Shown piece by piece: positions 1-8,361 of a DNA stretch of 64,000 nucleotides; position 1 is the stretch's first letter, and every line of letters starts with the position of its first letter. Under the pieces are notes generated by a model that worked only from the letters and a program-made list of their open reading frames with translations, was not told where the DNA came from and did no database searches. Both the position numbers and the translations under genes were made by a program. The stretch is from Rickettsiales bacterium UBA2645 (lineage in GTDB: Bacteria > Pseudomonadota > Alphaproteobacteria > Rickettsiales > UBA1997): positions 30,346 through 94,345 of the forward strand of contig DENL01000006.1 of assembly GCA_002359655.1 (NCBI GenBank), written 5' to 3'.

Positions 1-704
1 TTCATTTCACGAATTTCGCCATTTACAGTATTTTTCAGAAGTGCTCCCGTAACTGTTTTAGGATTTTCTGAGCCCAGAACTTCTTCCAAAGCATGATTCC
101 AAATCACTTCGATTTTTGGATTTTTAAATAAGCGATCTTGTAGAATTTTTTCAGATTTAAATTTATCGCGACGATGAACTACAAAAACTTTTTTAGCGTG
201 ATTAGTCAAATAAAGCGCTTCTTCAACTGCGCTATTTCCGCCACCAACCACAATCACATCTTTATTTTTAAAGAAAAATCCATCGCAAGTAGCGCAACCA
301 GAAACACCAAAACCTTGGAATTTTTTTTCAGATTCCAAACCCAACCATTTTGCTTGGGCACCAGTTGCAATAATTACTGCATCAGCTTCGTAAACGTCTT
401 CTGATTCACCAATCATTTTGAAAGGACGCTTAGAAAAATCGACTTGCTTGATGTGATCATGAAAAATTTTAGTACCAACATGAATGGCTTGTTTTTCCAT
501 TTGCTCAACCAGCCAAGGCCCTTGAACTGCTTCAGCAAATCCGGGAAAGTTTTCAACTTCAGTTGTGATAGTTAATTGTCCACCCGGAGTATTTCCATTG
601 ATAATGAAAGGCTCTAAATTAGCACGCGCAGCATAAATCGCCGCTGTATATCCAGCAGGACCAGAACCAATAATCGCTACTTTTGTTTTGTGAGTTGTTG
701 TCAT
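1..704 (-). CDS. trxB: Thioredoxin reductase (partial, C-terminus beyond window)
   Basis: This gene encodes the NADPH-dependent flavoenzyme that reduces thioredoxin in the cytoplasm. The reading frame opens with ATG at 704 and is still open at base 1, so about 234 of roughly 320 residues are present. An N-terminal FAD-binding motif GSGPAG lies at residues 13-18. The redox-active CATC pair is at C137 and C140, the spacing known for E. coli TrxB, followed by an NADPH-binding GGGNSA motif near residue 155. It is the last gene in view of a minus-strand run that starts with the COQ9-family gene at 3041; a small hairpin separates it from fabG. Family assignment is very secure. Confidence 0.96.
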   Translation of the reverse strand, partial: MTTTHKTKVAIIGSGPAGYTAAIYAARANLEPFIINGNTPGGQLTITTEVENFPGFAEAVQGPWLVEQMEKQAIHVGTKIFHDHIKQVDFSKRPFKMIGESEDVYEADAVIIATGAQAKWLGLESEKKFQGFGVSGCATCDGFFFKNKDVIVVGGGNSAVEEALYLTNHAKKVFVVHRRDKFKSEKILQDRLFKNPKIEVIWNHALEEVLGSENPKTVTGALLKNTVNGEIREM

Positions 705-730
705 TTGTAAAAAATAAAATTGTTACGAAT

Positions 731-749
731 GCGCAGGCTTTGCCTGTGC
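731..749. repeat. Short GC-rich hairpin between fabG and trxB
   Basis: The arms gcgcaggc and gcctgtgc flank a 3-base loop, giving an 8-bp stem with one G-U pair. No T-run follows directly on either strand, so it is not a convincing rho-independent terminator. It could be an RNA processing or stability hairpin, or a remnant of a palindromic repeat. Confidence 0.5.
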
Positions 750-794
750 GTAGTAATGCAAATTAACCTAAAATTTTTCATCAGAAAAATTTTA

Positions 795-1535
795 CTAATT
801 CATATACATCCCACCATTAATATGAAGTGTATGACCAGTTATGTAGGAAGCGTCTTCACTTGCTAAAAAAGCAACACCTTTAGCAATATCAGAAGATTCA
901 CCCATTTTTCCAGCAGGGATTTTGGCCAGAATAGCTTCTCTTTGCTGATCGTTTAAAATTTCAGTCATCGGGCTAGAAATAAATCCGGGAGCAACGCAGT
1001 TGATTGTAATTCCACGACTTGCAACTTCCATGGCCATTGATTTGCTCATGCCAATCATACCAGCTTTAGACGCGACATAATTAGCTTGTCCCGGATTGCC
1101 AGTAACTCCAACAACAGAAGCAATGTTGATAATGCGACCATATTTTCTGCGCATCATTTTTTTGATAGCGTTACGATTTAAGATAAAAGTTGATTTTAAA
1201 TTTATGTCTAAAACTTGGTCGAAATCTTCGTTCTTCATACGCAAAACCAAATTATCTTTGGTGATGCCGGCATTACAAACCAGAATATCAATCTGACCAC
1301 CAGCAAGCTCTTCAGCTTTATCAAATAATTCTTCCACAGCAGCAAAATCAGATAAATTGCAGGCAATATATTTTACGTCACCACCAATTTCAGCGGCTAA
1401 TTCTTTTAACTTATCTTCTTTGGTTGAGGATAAAATTAATTTAGCGCCCTGTTTTGCCAAAGCTTTGGCAGTTTCAGCTCCAAGGCCTCCAGTTGCACCA
1501 GTTACTAAGGCGTTTTTTCCAGTAAGTCTGAACAT
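795..1535 (-). CDS. fabG: 3-oxoacyl-[acyl-carrier-protein] reductase
   Basis: This protein is an NADPH-dependent reductase of the short-chain dehydrogenase/reductase superfamily, acting in the first reduction of fatty-acid elongation. The 246-residue length is typical. The cofactor motif TGATGGLG is at residues 12-19 and the NAG motif near 88-90. The catalytic Ser140, Tyr153 and Lys157 fall in the expected SASVV-like and YxxxK contexts. The end GHTLHINGGMYM is the usual FabG C-terminus. It lies 12 bases downstream of cvpA and is probably cotranscribed with it. Many SDR enzymes share this fold, but the overall sequence pattern is FabG rather than a generic SDR. Confidence 0.94.
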   Translation of the reverse strand: MFRLTGKNALVTGATGGLGAETAKALAKQGAKLILSSTKEDKLKELAAEIGGDVKYIACNLSDFAAVEELFDKAEELAGGQIDILVCNAGITKDNLVLRMKNEDFDQVLDINLKSTFILNRNAIKKMMRRKYGRIINIASVVGVTGNPGQANYVASKAGMIGMSKSMAMEVASRGITINCVAPGFISSPMTEILNDQQREAILAKIPAGKMGESSDIAKGVAFLASEDASYITGHTLHINGGMYMN

Positions 1536-1547
1536 TTTTAAAAAATT

Positions 1548-2321
1548 TTAGTTATTAATTTTACCGATAACATCGATCAAACGGTTCATTTTATCGATAT
1601 CTTTTTTGTTGTAGCCAGTTTCTTTTTCAAGATCTTCAGAGGTTTTATTATCGATCTTTTTTGAAGGCTTTGAGCCTTTTTTTTGATCAATAGTTTTTAC
1701 GTCTTCATCAACTGTTTCGTTAATTTTATCATCAAGAGTTTTATCTTCTGATTCTTGATCTTTTTTTATAAAGTTTGATTTATCAAAATTTTTTGTAATA
1801 GCCCCAATAAATGCTTCAACAGCTGGATCAACTATTTCACCAGAAATTCTAACGATGTTACCAAAGCTAGCATTAGCAAGCCAAGCTGGAACTTTCTTGC
1901 TGTCTGAATCTTGTTTTTTGCCAAGTAAATAAGAATAAATATTGGCGGTTGCGGCGTAAAAGGCGCCAAAGATTAATAAAGTTTTTAAGATGCCGTATAA
2001 AATACCCAGCGAGCGATCAAAAATTGGCGGAACTTTTTCTTTAAGATCATTAATCAAGCCAGAGGTTGAAAGCAGCAAAATAAAGAATGAAACAATAAAC
2101 AAAATAGATCGCGAAGCGATATCAAGAACAACTTTATTACTGCAATAAGAAGCAAGTAATTCAGACATTATTGGCGCGCCAAAATATGAAATAGAAAGTG
2201 CTATAATCCAAATCACCAAAGAAGAAATTTCTTTTACAAAGCCACGGAAAAAGGCTACAGTTATAAAAATTAGAGAAAGCGCAATAAATATCAGATCAAA
2301 GGTATTGAAGACTTGTTCCAT
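1548..2321 (-). CDS. cvpA: CvpA family inner-membrane protein
   Basis: This 257-residue protein has a CvpA (colicin V production) N-terminal region with four predicted membrane segments within residues 1-130. The opening FNTFDLIFIALSLIFITVAF and the following FFRGFVKEISSLV block are characteristic. After about residue 165 comes a long charged, lysine- and glutamate-rich cytoplasmic tail that is not part of the core domain; many alphaproteobacterial CvpA proteins have such tails. CvpA is known to be required for colicin V export in E. coli, but its general role is poorly understood. It sits between the COQ9-family gene (3 bases upstream) and fabG, suggesting one transcript. Confidence 0.85.
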   Translation of the reverse strand: MEQVFNTFDLIFIALSLIFITVAFFRGFVKEISSLVIWIIALSISYFGAPIMSELLASYCSNKVVLDIASRSILFIVSFFILLLSTSGLINDLKEKVPPIFDRSLGILYGILKTLLIFGAFYAATANIYSYLLGKKQDSDSKKVPAWLANASFGNIVRISGEIVDPAVEAFIGAITKNFDKSNFIKKDQESEDKTLDDKINETVDEDVKTIDQKKGSKPSKKIDNKTSEDLEKETGYNKKDIDKMNRLIDVIGKINN

Positions 2322-2324
2322 AGT

Positions 2325-3041
2325 TTATTTGAATTTTATTAAGCGAAAGAAGGGTAAATTTTTAATGATTTCTTTAGGATTTTTTGGAGTACCATTTTCA
2401 TCTAAAAAAGTGGTGTTGAGCATTTTTTTTAATTGCATTTTACGCTGTTCAAATTTCATCACTTTTGAAATTTGAGAATCAATAAAGTTTTTAGTTTTTA
2501 AAGAATTTTCTGAGTCGTCTTTTGTAAAAACCAAAAGAGTACGTAAAATAATTTTCGCTAAGGTAAGTCTTTTAGTGTAAAAATTAAAGTCGGTCGATTG
2601 GTCGTTTATTTCTTTCCAGATAAAATCAGAAATTTTGTAACAGCTTTTTAAAGCTTGTATCATTGGCTTTGCGCCAACTTCAAAGTGAATAAAATTTTTA
2701 GGATCGAGATAAAAATTAATCAGTCTTTGTAAAACAATTTGATGATCTTTTTCAACATCAATTCTGGCATAAAGACTTAAACGAATTTTATCGCGAATTT
2801 TTCGAGAGTGGAAATTTTCAATTTCAGCAATTTGTTTTGCCGCTTTTTCATTTTGTGATTTGATGTAAAATTCTGCCAGATCAAGACAACCATTTTCAAA
2901 AATTAGATCAACGAAACTTTCAGAAATATTTGAATTTCGAACTGCTAAGTTCAAAGCGGCTTTGGTCCAGCCTTCAAAAGGGCAAATCTTTAGAAATTCA
3001 CTGAGAATTCTTTCCTTGGTTTCGATTGAATCAAGAAGCAC
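2325..3041 (-). CDS. COQ9 family protein (ubiquinone biosynthesis accessory)
   Basis: The 238-residue product resembles the COQ9/RpsU-divergently-transcribed family found in mitochondria and alphaproteobacteria. Visible signatures are the N-terminal ILSEFLKICPFEGWTKAAL block at about residues 12-30 and the ligand-pocket region WKEINDQSTDFNFYTKRLTL at about residues 142-161. A downstream TKNFIDSQISKV helix also fits the family. In eukaryotes COQ9 binds lipid and assists COQ7 in ubiquinone synthesis; the bacterial role is inferred by homology. It is the first gene of a minus-strand run with cvpA and fabG. Its start codon faces argD across a 100-bp divergent promoter region. Confidence 0.8.
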   Translation of the reverse strand: MLLDSIETKERILSEFLKICPFEGWTKAALNLAVRNSNISESFVDLIFENGCLDLAEFYIKSQNEKAAKQIAEIENFHSRKIRDKIRLSLYARIDVEKDHQIVLQRLINFYLDPKNFIHFEVGAKPMIQALKSCYKISDFIWKEINDQSTDFNFYTKRLTLAKIILRTLLVFTKDDSENSLKTKNFIDSQISKVMKFEQRKMQLKKMLNTTFLDENGTPKNPKEIIKNLPFFRLIKFK

Positions 3042-3141
3042 AAAAAATAATTTTAGATTTAAGTTTTAAGTTTTAAGTAGGCGCAATACTTAATTTCTCA
3101 CAAAAAATCTTAAAAGCTAAATATTAAATCTTAAACCAATA
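3042..3141. promoter_or_regulatory. Divergent intergenic region with AT-rich inverted repeats
   Basis: This gap separates the starts of the COQ9-family gene (minus) and argD (plus), so both promoters must lie here or in the coding ends. It holds repeated units of the type tttaagtttt on the left and their complements (aaatcttaaa) on the right, making an imperfect inverted repeat. A similar arrangement occurs between lpxB and asd. No clean -35/-10 pair is evident. Confidence 0.4.
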
Positions 3142-4323
3142 ATGATTACTTCTGCAAAACTTCTTCCCGTTCATAAAAGATTTGATGTTTCGTTTTGTTG
3201 TGGCCAAGGGGTTTATCTTGTTTCTAACGAGGGAGAAAAATATCTCGATTTCGGCTCTGGCATTGCTGTAAATGCTCTTGGCCATTGTCATCCAAAGATG
3301 GTCAGCGCTCTTACAAATCAAGCCAACAGATTATGGCATGTTTCTAATATTTATAATATTTCTGAACTGAATAACTACGCCGAAAAATTGGTTGATGCAA
3401 CTTTTGCTGATTATGTTTTTTTCTGCAATTCTGGCGCCGAAGCAATTGAATGCACAATCAAAATGATCCGGCGTCATTTTTATGTTAAAGGTCAGAAAGA
3501 AAAAAATCGCATCATAACTTTCACTGGCGCTTTTCACGGACGCACAATTGCAACAATTTCTGCCGCTGCTAAAAAGAAATATCTCGAAGGTTTTGAACCT
3601 GCATTGCCAGGTTTTGACAATGTTGAATTTGGCAATATCGAAGCTGTTAAAAAAGCTATCGACGCCAACACTGCTGGCATTTTAATCGAGCCCATTCAAG
3701 GCGAAGAAGGTATTCGCGTTTCTGATAAAAACTTTATTAAAGAGCTAAGAGAGTTAGCAACGAAGAATGATACTTTACTGGCTTTCGATGAAGTCCAATG
3801 CGGCATGGGCAGAACAGGAAATCTTTTCGCTTACGATTATTACGACGTAAAACCAGATATTGTGGCCACCGCTAAAGCCATTGCTGGCGGCTTTCCTTTG
3901 GGTGCTTGTCTTGCGACAAAAGATGCCGCTGATGGAATGACTCTTGGAGTTCACGGCACAACATATGGCGGAAATCCTTTAGCCATGGCTGTTGCTGATT
4001 CAGTTTTAAAAGTAATGCTGTCTGATGGATTTTTAGAAAATGTTAGAAAAGTTGGAGCCGAGCTAAAAAACGAATTGCAAAACCTACAAAAAGAATTTCC
4101 ACAATTTATTGAAGAAGTACGCGGAATTGGCTTGATGCTTGGCTTGAAAATAAGCGATAAAATTGAAAATACCGAGTTAGTCAAAAAACTAATTGAAAAT
4201 AAATTATTAGTTATTCCCGCCGGTGAAAACGTGATCAGAATCATGCCACCGCTAATTATAACTTCTGATCATGTAAAAGAAGCCAAAGAAAAAATCACTA
4301 AAGCACTTTCAAAATTATTTTAA
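3142..4323 (+). CDS. argD: Acetylornithine/succinyldiaminopimelate aminotransferase
   Basis: This is a class-III PLP-dependent aminotransferase of 393 residues, the usual length for ArgD. It converts N-acetylglutamate semialdehyde to acetylornithine in arginine synthesis and often doubles as DapC in lysine synthesis. The substrate-pocket motif DFGSGIAVNALGHCHP is at residues 37-51. The cofactor-binding NSGAEA is at 96-101, FHGRT at 131-135, and the PLP-contacting Asp is in AFDEVQ (D216). The Schiff-base lysine is K245 in ATAKAIAGGFPLGA. Other arg genes are not adjacent. A related class-III enzyme with another amine substrate cannot be fully excluded, but the motifs favour ArgD. Confidence 0.9.
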   Translation: MITSAKLLPVHKRFDVSFCCGQGVYLVSNEGEKYLDFGSGIAVNALGHCHPKMVSALTNQANRLWHVSNIYNISELNNYAEKLVDATFADYVFFCNSGAEAIECTIKMIRRHFYVKGQKEKNRIITFTGAFHGRTIATISAAAKKKYLEGFEPALPGFDNVEFGNIEAVKKAIDANTAGILIEPIQGEEGIRVSDKNFIKELRELATKNDTLLAFDEVQCGMGRTGNLFAYDYYDVKPDIVATAKAIAGGFPLGACLATKDAADGMTLGVHGTTYGGNPLAMAVADSVLKVMLSDGFLENVRKVGAELKNELQNLQKEFPQFIEEVRGIGLMLGLKISDKIENTELVKKLIENKLLVIPAGENVIRIMPPLIITSDHVKEAKEKITKALSKLF

Positions 4324-4412
4324 AAAGCTAAAAACTTCGTCAAAAAAGAGTTTTTCTACTCAAGACATCAACTAATTTTTTCCAAAAAAATTAAAATTCA
4401 AAGCGCGATACC

Positions 4413-5345
4413 ATGGGGTCTGGATCAGATAAATTAAAAGGTTTTGCAGAAAAAGAATTTTCTCCTAGGGCTTTTCTCAAAGAAGTTGCTCATGGTGAAA
4501 TTATGGGTATCAAAGCTCATAATGCTAAAGGGTTTCTTCAGCACTATGAAATACAAAAAGTCAAAGAAAGTACTAATAAAAAAGATGTATACTCCGTAAC
4601 TTTAGAGCATAACCACTTTCATGATCATCATACTAAATCTAAACTTGTTGAAGTGAAGTTTGAATTTTATGAACGAACTGAGTCTGAATATTTAAAAAAT
4701 AAAGATGTTAAACGTCTCTTTATTCAAGACGGGCCAAGGCAAGAAATACAGAGTTTTGAATTTTTAGAATCCTCTTCGAATTTAAAACCTCTTCCGAAAC
4801 ACAAAAACGGGCCCACAGATTATTCACAATGCAAAAGTACGCCAAAAAATAACTCAACTTGGCTCTGGTCCGTAGCAAATGCTATTACACTTGGATTGCC
4901 TTTAGTACCCTTGCTTTTGGAACAATCTGCTTCTGTCTCGAATTATTTTTACCAAAAAACTGAAAACCAATTTCTTGGTTCGCTTACTCAAAATCTTTAC
5001 GAAATATCATCCTCAGGGCTGGAAAGTTGGAGTCTTTTTAAAGAGGATTTAAAAGAAAATGCAGCTAAATTAAGAGCAAGATCAGAAGCTATTAAGTTAC
5101 AGCAGCAAAACAGACCTTGCGAAAAAGTTCCAAGCGATTCGCATACTTTTAAAACTTTGTTACAAATCATTAATGAGAGAGAAGTTGAGGATCAAAAAGA
5201 GGAGCAAAAAGTTAGGGAGCAAAAAGTTAAGGAGCAAAAAAAAGAACTAACGAAAAAACCAGAAATAAATAATAAACCAAAAAATTCTTTTAAACCATAT
5301 GAAGAGTTTTGTAGTCTAATGACAGTGAGGGTCAGAAAGAGATAA
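4413..5345 (+). CDS. Hypothetical protein with charged C-terminal repeats
   Basis: I do not recognise this 310-residue protein. The N-terminal half (residues 1-130) is polar and predicted to be globular. A hydrophobic stretch WLWSVANAITLGLPLVPLLL at about residues 150-169 could be a membrane segment or amphipathic hairpin. The C-terminal third is highly charged, with the heptad-like units EEQKVREQKVKEQKKE around residues 262-277, probably coiled coil. There is no signal peptide. The start ATG has no clear Shine-Dalgarno sequence. It follows argD by 90 bases and converges with dedA, so it may be its own unit. The amino-acid composition suits a lineage-specific or host-interaction protein, but no function is supported. 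Confidence 0.7.
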   Translation: MGSGSDKLKGFAEKEFSPRAFLKEVAHGEIMGIKAHNAKGFLQHYEIQKVKESTNKKDVYSVTLEHNHFHDHHTKSKLVEVKFEFYERTESEYLKNKDVKRLFIQDGPRQEIQSFEFLESSSNLKPLPKHKNGPTDYSQCKSTPKNNSTWLWSVANAITLGLPLVPLLLEQSASVSNYFYQKTENQFLGSLTQNLYEISSSGLESWSLFKEDLKENAAKLRARSEAIKLQQQNRPCEKVPSDSHTFKTLLQIINEREVEDQKEEQKVREQKVKEQKKELTKKPEINNKPKNSFKPYEEFCSLMTVRVRKR

Positions 5346-5391
5346 GTTTTGAAGTGAAGATTTTGTCACTCTGGATTTAAATTAGCGCAAT

Positions 5392-6015
5392 TCAAACTTT
5401 AGAAATGACTTTTTTACGCTTCTTGAAAAAGTAATAACAAGGAATAATTAAGGCACAAGTGGCAGCGCAGCACATAATTATGATGTGAATATATTCTTTG
5501 ATTAAAGCCCTATTCTCTCCAATTTCATATCCAAGCATTGCTAGAACTATCGTCCAAATCAAAGATCCAAGCGTGGTATAAAAGCAAAATAGTCTGAAAT
5601 TCATTCCGGCGATTCCGGCGGGTAAGGAAATAAAATGGCGCAATCCTGGTAAAAGGCGGGCAACAAATACAGATATCGATCCGTGGCTTTTAAAATATTC
5701 TTCAACTTTGATTATTGTCTCAGGCTTAACGAATAAATATTTGCCAATTTTAAGCAGCACTGCTCTACCTAAAGATTTTGCTAGATAGTAGCTGAATATT
5801 GCTCCTAAAACATTCCCCAAAGTTCCGACAAAAATAATCAAAAGAAGATTCATTTGACCTTGAGAAGCTGCAATACCAGCCGGAATAACCACAAGTTCAC
5901 TTGGCAGTGGAAAGGCAGTACTTTCTAAAAACATGCCAATAAAAATTCCGAGATAGCCAATATTAGAAATGAAAGTGACTAGAAAATTTATTGCTGGGTC
6001 GATTAATTCATGCAT
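5392..6015 (-). CDS. DedA family membrane protein
   Basis: This 207-residue integral membrane protein belongs to the DedA/VTT (SNARE-associated Golgi) superfamily, whose members are implicated in flipping undecaprenyl phosphate and other lipids and in envelope homeostasis. Diagnostic features are the glutamate-containing re-entrant segment LGIFIGMFLESTAFPLPSEL (residues about 22-41) and the second re-entrant region FVARLLPGLRHFISLPAGI near residue 120. Both contain the arginines and prolines typical of the family. A C-terminal membrane helix and a KKRKK tail complete it. It lies 6 bases downstream of gmk. The exact lipid substrate cannot be deduced. Confidence 0.9.
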   Translation of the reverse strand: MHELIDPAINFLVTFISNIGYLGIFIGMFLESTAFPLPSELVVIPAGIAASQGQMNLLLIIFVGTLGNVLGAIFSYYLAKSLGRAVLLKIGKYLFVKPETIIKVEEYFKSHGSISVFVARLLPGLRHFISLPAGIAGMNFRLFCFYTTLGSLIWTIVLAMLGYEIGENRALIKEYIHIIIMCCAATCALIIPCYYFFKKRKKVISKV

Positions 6016-6021
6016 AACAAA

Positions 6022-6648
6022 TTAGGATAAATTTTGTGACACGAATTTGTGCAAATCTGCTTTTGAAATTCTGGCGCTGCGCTTGCTTTCGATGATAGAA
6101 CGAATTTTGTTATAAGTAGTGTTAAGATCGTCATTAATTAAAATAAAATCATATTCATCAAAATGACTAATTTCGTCTTGAGCTTTTTTCATACGAGCTT
6201 GAACTATCTCTTCAGGATCTTGAGCGCGACCGCGCAACCTTCTTTCCAACTCTTTTAGCGATGGTGGCAAAATAAAAATTGAAACTACCGAGTCAGAATC
6301 AAATTTTTCTTTGATTTGTCTAGCACCTTGCCAGTCAATATCAAAAAGTATGCAGTTGCCGTTTTTCAGTTCGTCTTCAATAAGCTTTTTTGGTGTACCA
6401 TAATTGTAACCAAAGACTTCTGCCTTCTCTAAAAATTCATTTTTTTTTATCATCTCGTCAAATTCATCTTTGCTGACAAAATAATAATGCTGACCTTGAA
6501 CTTCTTGCGGTCTTTGCTTTCTGGTTGTGACTGAAATTGACAATTTAATCAGCGGATCATTCTGCACAACCATGCGGCAAAGCGTTGATTTACCAGCGCC
6601 AGATGGAGATGAAATGATAATTAAGAATGGATCGTGATTGATGAACAT
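6022..6648 (-). CDS. gmk: Guanylate kinase
   Basis: The enzyme phosphorylates GMP to GDP using ATP. From the ATG at 6648 the protein has 208 residues, matching the family. The P-loop SSPSGAGKST is at about residues 12-21, followed by the GMP-binding SVTTRKQRPQEVQGQHYYFVS region and the lid EVFGYNYGTPKKLIE. The ATP-binding RLRGRAQD segment is also present. The reading frame remains open upstream to two ATG codons at 6702 and 6699. That longer form would add 18 residues not seen in the family and begins inside a perfect inverted repeat, so I prefer 6648, although no start has a good Shine-Dalgarno sequence. It appears cotranscribed with dedA. Confidence 0.9.
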   Translation of the reverse strand: MFINHDPFLIIISSPSGAGKSTLCRMVVQNDPLIKLSISVTTRKQRPQEVQGQHYYFVSKDEFDEMIKKNEFLEKAEVFGYNYGTPKKLIEDELKNGNCILFDIDWQGARQIKEKFDSDSVVSIFILPPSLKELERRLRGRAQDPEEIVQARMKKAQDEISHFDEYDFILINDDLNTTYNKIRSIIESKRSARISKADLHKFVSQNLS

Positions 6649-6681
6649 GAGGAATTTTAAATTACGAAACAACTCGAGTTG

Positions 6682-6712
6682 CATACCATCAATTTTCATC
6701 ATTGATGGTATG
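6682..6712. promoter_or_regulatory. Perfect 12-bp inverted repeat at the upstream gmk start codons
   Basis: The arms cataccatcaat and attgatggtatg are exact complements around a 7-base spacer. Both upstream ATG codons of the gmk frame (6702 and 6699) lie in the spacer and right arm. On DNA it looks like an operator; on RNA it would be a stable hairpin in the gmk leader if translation starts at 6648. No T-run follows, so it is not a terminator. Confidence 0.6.
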
Positions 6713-6725
6713 AATTAAAAAATTT

Positions 6726-6812
6726 GTCCTTTATCCCTTCGGGATACGGAAACGCGACACGGGTCGCGCCCCGCCTTGCGGGGAACCCAATCCCGTATGT
6801 CAAAGGGACATA
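6726..6812 (+). repeat. Multi-hairpin palindromic repeat, core-only copy A
   Basis: This gap between fabI and gmk holds consecutive hairpins: atccc/gggat, cgcgac/gtcgcg and ccccgc/gcgggg. An outer atacgg/ccgtat pair encloses the two GC-rich ones. The core at about 6753-6787 is nearly identical to the reverse complement of the element upstream of ftsZ and similar to the one upstream of dnaE, but the ggtata-type flanks of those copies are absent. It is probably a dispersed palindromic repeat rather than a gene. Confidence 0.7.
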
Positions 6813-6823
6813 CAGGAAAAATT

Positions 6824-7642
6824 TTATTCCTCATCCTTAACAATTGAAATATCTGGTGCATCGGGAGCTTTCATGCCAACAATATGATATCCAGCATCAA
6901 CGTGCAGAACTTCACCGGTAACTCCTGAGCCAAGTTCGCTTAGTAAGAAAACACCAGCACCGCCAACATCTTTCAAGTCGATGTTGCGACGCAGTGGCGA
7001 GTTATACTCATTCCATTTGAAAATTAATCTGAAGTCACCAATTCCGCTGGCTGCCAAAGTTTTAACTGGCCCAGCAGAAATTGCATTAACACGAATATTA
7101 TCTTTACCCATATCCATTGCCAAATAACGAACAGAAGCTTCAAGAGCTGCTTTAGCAACACCCATCACATTATAATGTGGCATAACTTTTTCAGCGCCAT
7201 AGTAGCTAAGCGTAATAATACTTCCGCCTCCTGCTTTTTTCATCAAAAGTTCAGCTTCTTTAGAAACTGCAACCAAAGAGAAAGCGGAGATGTTCATGGT
7301 ATTAACAAAGTTATTTGGGCTGGTGTCTAAATATTTGCCTCGCAATTCTTCTTTGTCAGAGTAGGCAATTGCGTGAACCAAGAAATCTAATTTGCCCCAT
7401 TTCTTCTCCAAAACTTCAAAAACTTTTTTAACCGATTCAGGATCACTAACATCGCAAGACAGAACAATATCAGATCCAACCGATGCAGCCAAAGGCTCAA
7501 CACGCTTTTGTAAAGCTTCGCCTTGATAAGTAAATGCCAAGTCAGCACCGTATTTTTTTGCCTCTTCGGCAATGCCCCAAGCAATCGAGCGATTATTGGC
7601 AACGCCCATAATTAGGCCTTTTTTTCCTGCAAGAATTGTCAT
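6824..7642 (-). CDS. fabI: Enoyl-[acyl-carrier-protein] reductase (NADH)
   Basis: FabI catalyses the last, NADH-dependent step of each fatty-acid elongation round and is the triclosan target. The 272-residue protein has the divergent SDR nucleotide motif GVANNRSIAWGIA at residues 13-25. The FabI-type catalytic set is Tyr147, Tyr157 and Lys164 (LSYYGA and HYNVMGVAK), with the Y-x6-K spacing that separates FabI from FabG. The C-terminal part with the VLHVDAGYHIVGM ending is typical. It lies 26 bases downstream of leuD on the same strand, but the pathways are unrelated. Confidence 0.95.
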   Translation of the reverse strand: MTILAGKKGLIMGVANNRSIAWGIAEEAKKYGADLAFTYQGEALQKRVEPLAASVGSDIVLSCDVSDPESVKKVFEVLEKKWGKLDFLVHAIAYSDKEELRGKYLDTSPNNFVNTMNISAFSLVAVSKEAELLMKKAGGGSIITLSYYGAEKVMPHYNVMGVAKAALEASVRYLAMDMGKDNIRVNAISAGPVKTLAASGIGDFRLIFKWNEYNSPLRRNIDLKDVGGAGVFLLSELGSGVTGEVLHVDAGYHIVGMKAPDAPDISIVKDEE

Positions 7643-7668
7643 TTTTTAATTAATTTTGGTTAATAAAA

Positions 7669-8274
7669 TTATGCGTAAAGCCAAGGGGTTTCTTGTCTGT
7701 TACGAGTTTCAAAGTTTTGGATTTTATCTTGTTTTTTCAGAGTCAAACCAATGTCATCAAGACCTTCAAGCAAGCAATATTTTTTAAAGCTATCAACTTC
7801 AAATTTGTAAATTTTGTTAGCAGCACGAACTTCTTGTTTTGGCAAATCAATTGTGACGCTATTATTTTCATCAACAGAGAATTCCAAAAGCTCTGCAACC
7901 TGATTTGCCGGCAATATAACTGGCAAAATGCCATTTTTAAAACAGTTATTAAAAAATATGTCGGCAAAAGATGGAGCGATAATACAGCTAATACCAAAAT
8001 CAACCAAAGCCCAAGGAGCGTGCTCCCTGCTTGAGCCACAGCCAAAGTTATCTTTAGCGATTAAAATTTTAGAGTGTCTATAAGCTGGCTTGTTTAAAAC
8101 AAAATCAGAAATTTCTTTATCATTTAGATCAAAGCGCATTTCAAAAAAAAGATTTTTACCAAGGCCAGTTCTTTCGATGGTTTTCAAGAATTGTTTAGGA
8201 ATGATCATGTCGGTGTCGATATTGATCAAAGGCAAAGGTGCAGCAACAGATGTTATTGTATTAAATTTATCCAT
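7669..8274 (-). CDS. leuD: 3-isopropylmalate dehydratase small subunit
   Basis: LeuD is the swivelling domain of isopropylmalate isomerase in leucine synthesis and works with the iron-sulphur subunit LeuC. The 201-residue length is normal. The family motifs are [16 protein letters not shown] at about residues 18-33 and [18 protein letters not shown] at about 78-95, the latter containing the substrate-binding SSRE loop. [21 protein letters not shown] follows, and the C-terminus [11 protein letters not shown] is typical. leuC and leuB are not in this window, so the leu genes are dispersed. Its presence suggests a branched-chain amino-acid pathway. Confidence 0.95.
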   Translation of the reverse strand: MDKFNTITSVAAPLPLINIDTDMIIPKQFLKTIERTGLGKNLFFEMRFDLNDKEISDFVLNKPAYRHSKILIAKDNFGCGSSREHAPWALVDFGISCIIAPSFADIFFNNCFKNGILPVILPANQVAELLEFSVDENNSVTIDLPKQEVRAANKIYKFEVDSFKKYCLLEGLDDIGLTLKKQDKIQNFETRNRQETPWLYA

Positions 8275-8361
8275 TTGGATTTAAAGAAATTTTAAGTTCA
8301 GAGGGTTAGCAATGAGAGGAAGAAAAATAAAGCAGCTGGCTAGTTAAATTACAAGGCGGAT

